Assembly: GCA_001630475.1 (NCBI GenBank)
Contig: KV419394.1
Span: 372,001-436,000, forward strand
DNA length: 64,000 nucleotides
Source: Sistotremastrum niveocremeum HHB9708
Taxonomy: Eukaryota > Basidiomycota > Agaricomycetes > Sistotremastrales > Sistotremastraceae
Direction: 5' to 3'
The position numbers were made by a program, and so were the translations under genes. Under the pieces are notes generated by a model that worked only from the letters and a program-made list of their open reading frames with translations, did not search any database and was not told the DNA's origin. Shown one piece after another: positions 1 through 11,559 of the stretch (its first letter is position 1; each line of letters opens with the position of its first letter).

Positions 1-1042
1 AACATCGATATATTATCTTCAGCGGCTAGTGAAACATCTCCTGCCAGTGAGAATTCATGTTGCAGCCAGCCTTGACGAGCGTACATCCGAGCCTGGCATG
101 ACATTTTTTCCTGACCAACGCGTTAACTATCTCATGGTCGTCGGTCTAGATCTAAGGCTACTTGCATCAGGCTCGACACCCCAGGGCTCTGGCATACTAT
201 TCCAGCGCGCTCTCCATATGAGATACGAGGCGCGCAGGGTCTCTGATACCACGACTCGCCACCAGGGCATTACAGTACACAAAAGGAGTCTCCTTTCTGC
301 TAGGGGCTCCAGTAACTGTCGTACAGCCGATTACTCTGGTGATTATTATACGAAACCTATCCATTGTCTCCTGGACCGGCGTACCTCATTCTGGCCCACG
401 CTGTCAGGCGGAAACGACTTTCGGCGACGGCAGTTCAAGTTCTCCAGGAGAAAGCCATCAACAGCTTTGGATGAACCGAACACCCCTCAGGTTTCTTACA
501 GCAGATGTACCAGTCCAGGGCAAGATTTCATCTTCTGGCTTCAACTCCTGGACGCCGTGGAACCGAGCCGCTCTTAGCCCATCGCCATCCTCTCCTAGAG
601 CTCGTCCTGATGCGAAGAGAAGTTTGGTTCAAAGAGACAATGAGAACTCTTTGTCTCGATAAGGATCAAGTCCTGACGGTATTGAGCGAGAAAGCGGGCA
701 CACGTTACAAATGCCGGGTGTCCTTACCTCTTCGTGCCTTAACCCACGTACAACAGCTCTCTTGAAGAATCTGGACAATGACTCACGTGAACCACGTTCG
801 CTCTTTGATATTGTAGCACCTTCTGACTTCTATCAATCTGTCGCTCAGCCGTCCAGGAGTTTGGACATATCATGCGAAGAAGGTACCTATTGCCGATCAA
901 CAATTCGGAGGGCACGCCGGTCTGTCATCGCACGAAAGGGTCTCGTATGAACCTCAGCGTGCCTATAAAATGGGTCCAACCTGCTCTCAGTCCTGTATCG
1001 CATTCTAGAGCCACCAGCCCACTACGAACCAATCTGTCTCTC
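1..1042. other. No recognised gene
   Basis: A plus-strand open frame runs from 29 to 577, but its product matches no family I know and has low-complexity Arg/Ser-rich composition. No splice chain joins it to the gene that starts at 1043. It may be the 3' end of an unrecognised gene or noncoding DNA. Confidence 0.4.
964..970 (+). promoter_or_regulatory. TATA box of the first paralogue
   Basis: A TATAAAA motif lies 79 bp upstream of the ATG at 1043, a usual distance when the 5' leader is short. The assignment rests only on motif and position. Confidence 0.45.
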
Positions 1043-1903
1043 ATGTCTAGCAAAGCTCCTCAGCCTGCCAATCATGGCTTCATTATGCAAGGGACAGACA
1101 AGCTCTTCTTCGGGCATGTCGCCATGTACAAGGTGGAGGCACACCAATGGCAATTGGTCATATCAGGAGATCTTCCCTCCGATATAATGGAGAAGTACAA
1201 GGCTGCGAGGGCGCAGAACCCATCCTCGTTTCTCTTCCTGACCAACCAGACCCCCGCCATTCTGCAGGATCTCCTCGACGCCAAAGAATTTGACGCGCTC
1301 ATCTATATCGGATTCCCGAACCCGGCTTGCCCAACAAACCCGTAGGCAAATATGATGACATGATGTGATACACATGTCTGACACTCATCTTATATAGCCC
1401 TCCGATACTCTCCAACTTCAAATTAACGAACATACAAGTTCTATCAGAGAAATCGCTTTTGGAGCAACAGCTCATCCCATATCCCCGGAAGACCATGCCT
1501 TTCCTCGTATACGGAACACGAGCTCAGCGACATATCCAACACGTCCTTACCGAATATAAGAACATTCAACTTATGTCGGACGTAGCAGAGATTCAAGGAG
1601 TCAACTTTCCTGGAGAGGGTCCTATCTATGCACATCTCAATCTCCCTGAGAGCGCAATGCAACCTTTCCCGCCCGATATCCCTCCGGATTTCTTCTTTAG
1701 TCCCGGGAAACTATTCCCGTCAATCATCTATTCCAAGGATTTCCAGGGGAAACAGATTATTGGTTTCGGGCGAATCGTCCTAGGAAAATGGGTTTTCGTT
1801 GATTCCAGAGTCGTCAACATGATCCCTGGTGCTAACGAAGTACGCTCTTTTTTCATTCCCTGATCGTCGATCGAATGAACTAATCGGGGTTCAGCATCAC
1901 TGA
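1043..1903 (+). CDS. Unknown fungal protein, paralogue 1 (249 aa)
   Basis: I do not recognise the family. The three-exon model (1043-1341, 1398-1839, 1895-1903) has canonical splice sites and gives 249 residues. The paralogue at 5706 has introns at exactly the same codons, with exons 1+2 totalling 741 nt in both, which strongly supports the model. The most conserved blocks are APQPANHGFI near the N-terminus, AHQWQLVISGD, a central RHIQHVLTEYKNIQLMSD and YAHxNLPESAMQPFP. No signal peptide or membrane helix is visible, so it is probably soluble and intracellular. The last exon is tiny (His-His-stop). A third, decayed copy lies at about 16040-16410 on the other strand. No function is assigned. 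Confidence 0.75.
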
Positions 1904-2994
1904 TCTCGGAGACTTCATAAACTTGAATAGGTGTTAACTCTTGAGATGGTGAATGCGCTCTCCCGTGCCCTTCAACCTATCGTTCATTGCTTTCCTCTGT
2001 ACCAGACATTGATGTAGTGAGATTTTCTGGGTGTGATTGCCTATAGCAGTATTCTAGATCTTGGAGCCTCGAAAATAAGGAATGAATTTGATTTGATCGT
2101 CGCAGTGCGTGTTGCTGGGCACAAGTCATACGTCAGGAATATGTGGTTCGAGCAATGTTCGAGTATTGCTTAGGGTGAACGGCATTTTTCAAGCTGCAGT
2201 CAATCGAAGTCGTCTCTCATTGACAGGGCCAGAATTTCTCGGAATGTTGGCAAAAGATTCAGCGACAGAATTGATTGCGGGACAATATCAGTGTGGATCT
2301 CTGGCAGACTTATTATGGCTCATTCAGAAAATACACTAAAAAAGCGAAGTTCAACATCTCATGAGAGCCGATTTCGTCCGGCAGACAGTGTGCGTCCAAG
2401 CCAACATAATGGGACAGGAAGACAAATTTGGACGTCGTAAAATGATGACGGAACTGAGGGGGGCAACTCGGCGGAGCGGAATCGGAAATATCCTGCCCCA
2501 GTGACTCATGGCCAGTCTTAGCACTAAAACACCTTATCCAACTTGAAAGCAAGCAACGGCGTCATTACTCTGCAAACTCAGCTTGCTCAACTCGGCGTTG
2601 AACTTCGTGTTATCCATTCGACCTCGCCTCAATCCGTTGTGCGTTTAGCTGTGGTCGTCTTCAAGTAACAGCCTCATCTTCCGCCGTGTCTTTGCCTTGA
2701 CTACTACTGAGATGGACGATTCAGGCAACCTCGCATCCTCTTCAGCTTCAAAGTCTGGTCTTGCTTGTGCCAAATCCAATTTAGAAAGCCTATTGAGAAA
2801 GAATTGTTTAGTCCAGCAACGTATTGCTCAGACAAGAAGCTCGACGGCTCGTACTTTTCTCTGTGGAAACGTTCCGTTCAACCCCCTTCAACTCATGTTT
2901 GCACCGCTCTCATGTCGTGCGAATTCTTGCTGCACGAATTGCATATCAACCAGCGGTCACCCGTCACCTCTCTTTCCCTATCCACCACCATCTC
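1904..2994. other. Intergenic, no recognised gene
   Basis: About 1.1 kb between the first paralogue and the tandem array. Open frames are short and resemble no family. It is AT-richer than the neighbouring coding sequence. The stretch from about 2697 is open into the array only because the array period is a multiple of three. Confidence 0.5.
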
Positions 2995-4275
2995 GCTCTC
3001 ACCTGCTTAGCAGGGCTCACCGTCCGCCGGACAAAATCCACAATGGCTGCCAGACATTATGCGCTGGGTCAGCGACAGTGGCACGGGACACACCTAGGCT
3101 TCGGTCTCGTGTGTCCTCCACTGTCCGCCGTTATGTGGAGAGCCTAGTGAGAGCTTGCGCATGGTTACATTCCCCTCACCTGCATTGCAGGGCTCACCGT
3201 CCTCGCGACAAAATCCACAATGGCTGCCAGACATTATGTGCTGGGTCAGTGACAGCGGCACGGGATACACCCAGGTTTCGGCCTCGTGTGTCCTCCGCTG
3301 TCCGCNNNNNNNNNNNNNNNNNNNNNNNNNNNNNNNNNNNNNNNNNNNNNNNNNNNNNNNNNNNNNNNNNNNNNNNNNNNNNNNNNNNNNNNNNNNNNNN
3401 NNNNNNNNNNNNNNNNNNNNNNNNNNNNNNNNNNNNNNNNNNNNNNNNNNNNNNNNNNNNNNNNNNNNNNNNNNNNNNNNNNNNNNNNNNNNNNNNNNNN
3501 NNNNNNNNNNNNNNNNNNNNNNNNNNNNNNNNNNNNNNNNNNNNNNNNNNNNNNNNNNNNNNNNNNNNNNNNNNNNNNNNNNNNNNNNNNNNNNNNNNNN
3601 NNNNNNNNNNNNNNNNNNNNNNNNNNNNNNNNNNNNNNNNNNNNNNNNNNNNNNNNNNNNNNNNNNNNNNNNNNNNNNNNNNNNNNNNNNNNNNNNNNNN
3701 NNNNNNNNNNNNNNNNNNNNNNNNCCTCACCTGCATTGCAGGGCTCGCCGTCTTCAGACGAAATCCACAATGGCTGCCAGACATTATGTGCTGGGTCAGT
3801 GACAGTGGCACGGGATATCGCAAAGCTTCGGCCTAGCATGTCCTCCACTGTCCGCCGTTATGTGGAGAGCCTAGTGAGAGTCTGCGCTTCTTTCCCCCCG
3901 CCTCACCTGCCTAGCAGGGCTCCCCGTCCTCGGAAAAAATCCACAATGGCTGCCAGACATTATGTGCTGGGTCAGTGATAGCGGCACGGGGCACACCCAG
4001 ACTTCGGTCTCGTGTGTCCTCCGCTGTCCGCCGTTATGTGGAGAGCCTAGTGAGAGCCGGTGCGACCCCCTTCCAAGCCTCACCTGCACCGCAGGGCTCT
4101 CTGTCTTCGGACAAAATCTACAATGGTTGCCAGACATTATGTGCTGGGTCAGTGACAGCGGCACGGGATATAGACAGGCTTCGGCCTCATGTATCCTCCG
4201 CTGTCCACCGTTATGTGGAGAGCCTAGTGAGAGCCTACCCATCCCTCATCCCAGCCTCAGCTGCTAAACGAGCGC
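2995..4275. repeat. Tandem array of ~177-bp units
   Basis: Five units are visible; corresponding CAGGGCTC motifs start at about 3011, 3188, 3739, 3915 and 4092. The assembly gap at 3306-3724 has room for about two more. Each unit has a conserved core of 132-133 bp ending TGTGGAGAGCCTA, then a variable spacer of about 44 bp. The spacer starts GTGAGAG and ends CTCACCTG...CAG, so it looks like a short intron with donor, branch site and acceptor. Core units differ at all codon positions, which suggests drift. Because 177 is divisible by three, several frames stay open across the array. I call it a minisatellite; the exon-like structure is discussed as a finding. Confidence 0.85.
3306..3724. other. 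Assembly gap (419 N)
   Basis: A run of N inside the tandem array, most likely where a scaffolder could not resolve identical repeats. The true copy number is therefore unknown. Confidence 0.99.
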
Positions 4276-5705
4276 TGATGTGATCATTACTTTGCCATTA
4301 CTGCAAGGTCGCAATCAGGGACGGGATATACAGGATCCTAGTGCGACTGTGCGAGACCGTTCGAGTTTGGTCTATTGAATTGAGCTTATGGTCCGTGTAC
4401 ATCTCTATGTTCTGAGTCCCAATATGTTTCACTAATCCAACCTTTCTCTCTCGATGCACAGAAAGACGAACTACTTCATGTTGGCCAGGATTGCATGACA
4501 CAGGGACGGACGCTCAAAATGCACCTCACATTCGCTCGATGAATAAAATCGCCGAATTCTCGCAAGCCTTGGAGCGATACCACGTGTACATGGAACTATG
4601 TGTATTACTTGTTAACATAGTTCCATGCTATCAAATCCACTGTTTGTGCGCACCAATACCCCGGAGCGTGCTTCCAGGTTTCATCGCCTTCAAGATATAC
4701 ATAATTTTATTAAATGTACACCCATGCCTCGAAACATAATAGGACTGGGCTTTCGAGTCCCATGTCCCCTCAATGATCCCTCATGGCCGCTAGGCAATTA
4801 ATGTAGGGGAATATATATCCCAGTTTTGAAGGTTGTTCTTCGGAATCGGAACCGTATCTCTGAACCACGATGACCCAGACGATGGCAGCCTGGGCGTGCT
4901 GTGGCCACTACTTTAACGACCCTTGTATCTCGTGTACAGTCCACGTATCGCAACCACCAACGCCCAGTCGCTTTTGTGCTTTGCTCTTCATGTCCGTTCA
5001 GACACCTTTCATGATTGGATATCAGTGATCATCTATCACGGGCACCTCTCTCGCGATCGAGAGCCATATTTGCGGTCGAAGTAAGACTGTCAAACAGATC
5101 ACTCTTCTTCGTGGAATATCACTGCGCAATACTTCCTTCACCCTGGCGGGAGTTTGCCAATTGGGATCGTATTCGCTTCCGCGACCGGCAAAAGCGATAA
5201 AGTCTGTGCCTTTCACAATCTCCGGTTCTGTACTGGGCAACATGTTCTTGGTCTATTACTGTTCTTGATCCCACAATAACGTCTCCGTGGCCCAAAGTCT
5301 TCAGCAAGATATCGTTGTGATAATGGGGCACCTGTGTGTGAGAAACTGAGAACGTAAAGTGGATCGATCAGAAACCGAGTCAGTCAGTCACTCGTTCCTT
5401 ACTAGGCATGAACGTGCACCAGAGACGGCAAGAATTGGCTCATGTGTTCCTTGGACCTTATCTGATATCCAGGGAATTACGCCCCACCTGATCTCTTCGC
5501 CTTCACATGTCACGGAAATTGAACAGAATTCGCCAAAGCACGACCTATTCCCGAGTCCAGAGCTAGGAGCCGCCGCTTTACATTCGCATGGCTCGCCTAG
5601 GCTTTGCACAATTGAGCGAATTCTATTAAATGCGAGCGGTATCACCTTCCTGTCCTGTACCCTAGCTTACCCCTCCCGTTACCTCCCTTCAAAGCATATA
5701 CTGAG
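4276..5705. other. Intergenic, no recognised gene
   Basis: About 1.4 kb between the array and the second paralogue, with only short open frames on both strands and no recognisable domain. The last ~100 bp presumably holds the promoter of the gene at 5706. Confidence 0.5.
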
Positions 5706-6585
5706 ATGCCCAGCGACGCTCCTCAACCCGCCAACCATGGCTTCATCCTTCAGGGGACAGATAAACTGTTCTTTGGCCATCTTGCACTGTACAAAGTCGA
5801 AGCGCATCAGTGGCAGCTGGTCATCTCAGGGGATGTTCCCTCTGATATTATGGAGAAAATCAGAGCCCAAAGGAAGAAGGATCCCAAATCGTACCTCTTC
5901 TTGACCAACAAGATCCCGACGCTGCTCCAGGATCTCCTCGATGCCAAACAGTTCGAGGCTCTCATTTACGTCGGCATCCCCAAGGGAGCCACAGATCCGT
6001 TAGGCAATGTCTCAATTTCGCCTCATCAGTGACTAACTCTCCATCGCATAGGCCTCCGATCATCTACAACTTCAAGTTGACGAATATAAAAGTCCTCTCC
6101 GAGACCTCTCTCCTGAAGCAAGAGCTTATCCCGTATCCTCGCTTCACCATGCCTTTCTACGTTTATGGCACCGAGAAGCAGCGCCACATTCAACACGTCC
6201 TGACCGAGTACAAGAATATCCAGTTGATGTCGGACCAGGTCACGATCAGTGGGGTTAAGTTCGCAGGGGAAGGTCCCGTCTATGCGCACTTCAATCTCCC
6301 CGAGAGTGCGATGCAGCCCTTCCCGGAGAAAGTCCCGGAAAACTTCTTCTTCAGCCCTGGAAGAGTCTTCACTTCGGTGACTTTCAGCAAGGATTTGGAT
6401 GCCCGACAAATCATTGGATGGGGCAACGTCACTCTTGGACAGACTGTGTTCATCGACTCGAGTACCATCAATTATGTGCCCAAGGCGGGCGAGGGTGGTG
6501 TACGTCCTTTCTTTCTCCCCCTGAATATATAGCACGAGCTGATATATATACCTTCAGCATCCTCCGGGTCACTTGAGCTTGTAAA
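5706..6585 (+). CDS. Unknown fungal protein, paralogue 2 (255 aa)
   Basis: Same family as the gene at 1043, with three exons (5706-5998, 6052-6499, 6559-6585) joined at the same codon positions. Identity is highest in exon 1 and in the central block around HIQHVLTEYKNIQLMSD, and both copies share the order of conserved segments. The last exon adds eight codons where copy 1 has two. There is no signal peptide, transmembrane helix or recognised catalytic motif. The direct repeat arrangement around the 177-bp array suggests tandem duplication with the array lying between the copies. The gene structure is secure; the function is unknown. Confidence 0.8.
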
Positions 6586-7184
6586 TTCATCAAGTAGTCC
6601 CGAACTCGAATTTTTCGTACACTGGACGATTGGCCTGTGTACGTCGTTTCTGAAGCAAAAGTCACAAAGACCGATATGTATCACTTGTATCAATATCTAC
6701 CACAATGTATATTCTGCGAATGTGGGTCGGCGGCAGTCCGCCGATGCCCGAACAACGCTCTTGCGCACGGCCCCGGCGAAGGCAGAGGCTCATAACCAAG
6801 CGTTCCCTAGTGACTCTTCCCAACTCCCAGGTGTATGAACGTCCGAACTTATACGGAGTTCTGAAAAGTTGTAATGCGTCCCGTAGTCCATCACGATGTC
6901 CTGCTTCAGGTGTAGCCCACGTTAGTAAAGACGCTGGCCGGGAGCGTCAGATTTTACTGCATGGGCGGGATCACTTTATCTTGAATCATACTTGGCTCAG
7001 TTCTCCGTGATCTCGGTCTGTACAGCCTACCTCTTCTCCCGAGACAGTTCGGTGCCGTACGCGTACCCTGCCCGGGACTCTATACGATCTCAGGAGACTC
7101 ATGCTATATCACCAAGCTTAAGATTGTATATATAGCAGGCACCATTGATGAACTCATCAACATCCCCTCCAATTCCATCCTACT
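6586..7184. promoter_or_regulatory. Intergenic and promoter of the FAD monooxygenase
   Basis: No gene is seen in this 600-bp stretch. A TATATATA run at 7127-7134 lies 51 bp before the monooxygenase ATG and is the likely TATA element. Confidence 0.45.
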
Positions 7185-8659
7185 ATGTCCTCTGAACCCA
7201 ACCGAGTCATTATTATCGGTGCTGGCATCGCTGGTCCCGTCCTCGCTCTCTTTTTGAAGCGCAAAGGCTTCGACCCTGTCATATACGAATCACATTCTTC
7301 TGTTGAGGATGCTGGTTTAAGTCTTATGTCAGTCGTCTTCGATAAAAGTTCGACTGATACTCACGCTTTCGCTGTACAGGTTGCAACCGAACGGCCAAAA
7401 AGTGCTTGCGCTCATACCTGGCCTTCTTGAGAAGATACCTGGATGGAACATTGAAGGGATCCATATCGTTTCCTTGGTGCAAGATGAAGTCCTCTTCGAG
7501 GCGCCCATTCCTACCAGTGTTGGATTCGGCCTTCGCGGTGTCCCCAGGCGTGCATTCCATCAATGTCTTGTTGACGAGGCTATCTCACAAGGCATTGAAA
7601 TCCACTGGGGTCATAAATTAGCAAGCATCACGCAAAGTGACACGGATGTTACCGCTACGTTTACGAATGGGACGACCGCTGTGGGCTCCTTCGCTGTGGG
7701 ATGCGATGGACTGCATAGCGTTACCCGCATTACACTTTTCGGAAAAGAACAAGCTCCCTATACAGGTTTAACGCAGGTAAAGTGCTTCCAGTAAATTTAC
7801 CATCAGATTTACTTATTCGTTAACAGACAGGTGGTTTTTCTCCTATTCCCCCCACATTGGCTACCATTGCCAATGGCGGCTCCGCGATGTTCAACTTCTA
7901 TGGAGAATCCTCGCACATGGTGGCTTACAGAGTCGCAGAAGACGCGATTTGCTGGGCGTAAGTGTTTGTAGCCGAGATTATTGAAGCTTCGCTGACTACG
8001 AGAAAAACAGTATATCTCAGCGTGCGGAAGAAAACAGGGAGTCGTGGAAGCATGTAGACCAGCAGCAAGTCGAGGAGATCAAAGGAGGCCCTTTCTCAAG
8101 TTGGCCCTCAGGTGCGGGTGAACTCGTCACGACTGCGAAAAAGATCATCAAAGTAAGAATGAACGTTCTAAAAGAAATCTATATCTCTAATCGCCTTCCA
8201 GTATGGCTTGTATGACCGTCCGGAACTTAACTCATGGCACAAAGGTCGTATTGTCTTGATCGGTGACGCTGCTCACCCCACTTCCCCAGTAAGCCGATAG
8301 TCAGATACCTGTGGTTTGACTAATAAAAATATTAGCATCTCGGACAAGGAGCCAATCAAGCATTCGAAGATATCTACCATCTCGTTCGGCTTCTCCTAGA
8401 GCACAAAGTCCCAACAAATGGTCCCATACCGACAAAACTTCTCGACGACGCTTTCACCGAATTCGAGCAAATTCGTATTCCGCGAACAGCTGCGCTTGTT
8501 CGGGCAGCGCGCCAACAAGGAGAAGGCCGTGTTGTTGATGGACTTGAAGCTTGTAAAGCGAGAGATGCTGCGGTAAAGGCGGCGTTCAGTAGTGGGAATA
8601 TCTTGAAAGGGGTTCAAGATTATGCAGCCAATCCATACGGCGAGAAGAGCGCCATCTAG
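7185..8659 (+). CDS. FAD-dependent aromatic-ring monooxygenase-like protein (407 aa)
   Basis: A class A fl​avoprotein monooxygenase, similar to salicylate hydroxylases, that would use NAD(P)H and O2 to hydroxylate a small substrate. Six exons (7185-7327, 7380-7776, 7827-7957, 8011-8152, 8202-8288, 8336-8659) keep the frame. The N-terminus carries the Rossmann dinucleotide motif GAGIAG at about residues 11-16. The mid-protein motif GCDGLHS matches the family DG motif, and GDAAHPTSP near residue 295 matches the FAD-ribityl GD motif. The N-terminus has no signal peptide, so it is probably cytosolic. No pathway genes lie beside it, so the substrate cannot be inferred. All expected motifs are intact and it looks functional. 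Confidence 0.88.
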
Positions 8660-8832
8660 GAGCTGATCCTTATAATTTTATCCTATTGTTGTACACACAA
8701 ATCACAATGTACAGCCAACGATCCCGACCCCACCATCTGGAGGACACTCGAAACATGCAACGTGCAACCAACCTCTATGCGTTTAGACAATAAGGCATTT
8801 TCTTACTTTCTTTCGAGGGAGCAGGGCGATTT

Positions 8833-9559
8833 TCATTGCCTAACACAGTCTATAAGTTCAGACATTTTGATCTGTAAGACCATGCTTACATCTCGAAAAA
8901 CTTGTCCAACATTCTCGCCAGAAGTCTCGGACCACTCCGTAAAACTGAACGCGCCAACTTCGTTTGCCCAATTAAGCCCCATCTCGAAGGAGGTCTCTTC
9001 GTCGGGATTGCCCTTCCGTCGATCACTGCGTGTACCCACGACGATAAATGGTGTCCCTGGGCAAAAATGCTGAATCTCCGGGAGCCATTTTTGTTGTACA
9101 TTTTCGAATGAAATCCAATATGGGATTTCGTAGCAGAGGATGAAGGCGTCGGTTCCCTGGTAAGATAGCGGTCGAAGCCGTTCATATTCGTCACCTAAGG
9201 GAAGAACGTTTGTATTCAAATATACAACGAGTAGGGCCTGACAACCGACTCACTGATAATCTCGACAAGATTTACCTCAAAAGTTTTCTCATCGAGCTGG
9301 AGCTCAAGAACATGACCAGAAAATGTCTAGAAAATCATCCAGGATGTTATCAGCTTAATAAGAAAAAAAGATGTCAGACACTCACACCAGGGTAAATTTT
9401 GCCCTCATTCCCCGGAAGACTCGTCAGGAATAACTCAATAAGCTCATGCTGTTCTTAGCTTCGTGAGGAATAGGCAGTATGGAACAGATCAAAAGTCCTC
9501 ACCTTGCCGCATCCATTATCCCCGACGAAACAGAACTTGTACAATTTGTCCTCTTTCAT
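8833..9559 (-). CDS. Degenerate Rho-family GTPase-like protein 1 (184 aa)
   Basis: Four exons (9559-9503, 9448-9386, 9326-9254, 9194-8833) give a protein of normal Rho length. The Rho signature YERLRPLSYQGTDAF and the following SFENV/KWLPE helix are clear. The nucleotide-binding motifs are worn. The P-loop reads GDNGCGKH, with His where Ser/Thr binds magnesium. The switch II DTAGQE is replaced by roughly VEIISDE, G4 is TRSD instead of TKLD, and G5 is weak (ETS). The last four residues, CVRQ, sit where a CAAX prenylation box would be but are a poor match. The neighbour at 10319 shares its intron positions, so the two arose by tandem duplication. It probably binds GTP poorly or not at all. Confidence 0.8.
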
Positions 9560-10318
9560 CAGAATTATCAGCTAACTGCTTGCTCTGACTCGGAAGTATC
9601 CCAGATCCCAGGTAGCCTCGGGGCAGTGCATTGATGAGGCTCGTGGACACAGCCTGGCCAACGGGAGGCACATCCGAGTCAGGCGAGTATAATCGATATC
9701 GAGGCGTCAGTCCATGCGTAGTGCTGGTGGTCTCAACGAGTTCGCCCTGTCCACAAATAGGTGGCGAATAGTTGACTTTTCGAGGGCAATGACTTCTCCT
9801 TGATGATGATACGTGGAGAACAAGTAAAGCATTCACGTTCTGAATTTCTTTGGAATTAGCGCCCAATCGCCCGCGCCAGTGGCCAAGCGCAAGCTTGCAA
9901 GATGCCAGTGGTCTGACGACGATTCTGATATAACAAAAGAGGGGAAAATCAGCAATGCTAAGTGTAAGATTTTAAGCTTCTAAGAGCAATAGGGTCACGG
10001 CCGGAGTAGGGTGGTGATTTGCTTATTGCCATCGAAGAAATAACGATGAATTCATGAAGATCCCCTGGGATGAATCAATATGAGCTCATTATAATATTAC
10101 TAGTATCCCCCGTAGAACAGGCTGTTGCATGTCGAGGTAATATTCTTGATGGGCCCAAGGTGGTCCGTGCAAAATGCGAATTATTCAGCTTTCAATGGAA
10201 CATTTATCCAGAGATGCGATGGGCCAATTCGAGTATTCTAGACAACAATACACTTGAGTCTCGTGGTCTTGAGTTTCTTACGAGGGAGCTTCGCAGCTTT
10301 GACAGCCTATGCGAGATA
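9560..10318. other. Spacer between the two GTPase-like genes
   Basis: About 760 bp with no recognisable coding sequence. It should hold the promoter of the downstream minus-strand gene and the 3' end of the upstream one. Confidence 0.5.
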
Positions 10319-11013
10319 TCAGTACGGACAAACAGACGGGGTAACTATTCTTACCGCTTCGAAAACATCTCGGACACCCTCCATAGTCTTCGCAGAACAT
10401 TCAATATATGCCTCCGCTCCATACTTTACTGCCCACGCCGAAGCTTCTTCCGTCGAGACCGCTTGATCAGGTTCTGTCTCTTTCCGCTGCTCGATTTGGG
10501 CACCCATGACGATAAACGGTACTTCGGGACAGAAATGCTGGACCTCTGGGTACCATTTCTCTTCCAGGTTGTCAAATGAGTCGCGGTAGCATGTACTGAA
10601 GCAGTATACGAAAGCGTCTGTGCCTGGATAAGCCAGAGGGCGAAGTCGTTCATAGCAGTCGACTGGGAGACAGTGAGACTCTCACAGCGGGCATGCATCA
10701 ATCATTCGCAAACTCACCGCGGACATCAGTTAGTTTCAGATGATACGTCTCGCTATCCATAGCGACATCTAATGAAAAATCATAATAGGTCTGGGGACCT
10801 GAGTCTCTCAGAATGTGACTGAGCAGGGGCACGGGCTAACCGGGTAAGAGTAATGATTTGGATCTGCTTCATCGATCGGTTTGTTCGTGATGAACGACTC
10901 CATTACAGGATTCTGAAATAGCTGTGTCAGAGTGGCTTTCAATACCGGCATGGGTACAACTGCACCTTCCCGCTCAACCAATCACCCACGAACAAGATCT
11001 TGTACTCTTTCAT
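10319..11013 (-). CDS. Degenerate Rho-family GTPase-like protein 2 (178 aa)
   Basis: Four exons (11013-10966, 10912-10841, 10790-10718, 10662-10319) have intron positions matching the gene at 8833. Rho identity comes from YERLRPLAYPGTDAF and ECSAKT (G5). The P-loop is GDWLSGKN, with Asn in place of Ser/Thr. Switch II reads DVRVDC, so the catalytic Gly-Gln pair is absent. G4 reads AQIE instead of TKLD. The C-terminus ends CPY with no CAAX box, so membrane attachment by prenylation is not expected. It has worn differently from its neighbour (it keeps G5 but loses G4), suggesting independent drift. It is a candidate pseudo-GTPase rather than a pseudogene, because the frame and splice sites are intact. 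Confidence 0.78.
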
Positions 11014-11559
11014 TCCTTCTCCGACCAGTGCTTCTATGTTGGTGTTTCGAGTGGCTACTCGCAATGGGTCCTACTCGTTCCCGCCACCCTGGTAAGAGGC
11101 AGGTCGAAAGGTCGTGCGTGTCTGAGGCAGTGCATGCATTCCTTATTGGGATGGGATGAAACCTTGTTGCTTGAAAGGACCTTGATCGATGGAATAACAC
11201 GGGTCGAAAAGTCGTGCACGTCGAGCGACCGAGATGTTCGTGCTGTTGCTTCAGCCCGAGACTACGGTGCGACGCGTTGCATTTATGTAGCGAGCCATGT
11301 ACTGGTAGTGTTGACAATCATTCACTGTGCAAAATTCACAGGTGACGCAAGGGCCCATCTTCTATTTTTCAGAATAAGAAAGCAGAACGTCAGATTCGGA
11401 GTTGGAGGAGCCTTGGATATGTGGCACGATGAAGGTGTGAGATACCAGTGCGGCAAAAGCGCTAAACGAGCTCCAGACTAGTCTTTCGGCGCTTGACCAC
11501 GAAACAAGCCTGCATCCAATGCTACCTTGTGTATAAATATTACCAATAATAATAGCTAT
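11014..11559. other. Intergenic between GTPase-like gene 2 and REV1
   Basis: Holds a long plus-strand open frame (10924-11481) with no resemblance to a known protein and partly antisense to the GTPase exon. I treat it as noncoding. The stretch is the 5' region of the GTPase gene and the 3' region of REV1. Confidence 0.45.

Noticed and set aside
2697-3836. Long open frame through the tandem array
   Set aside because: It stays open because the repeat period is a multiple of three and because the N run is translated as unknown residues; other frames are open too.
6026-6535. 169-codon minus-strand frame opposite paralogue 2
   Set aside because: A shadow of the real exon. A similar shadow over 16200-16409 was useful only because it exposed the decayed third copy.
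10924-11481. 185-codon plus-strand open frame
   Set aside because: Largely upstream of and antisense to the GTPase gene, with no family resemblance; the opposite strand has the supported exon.
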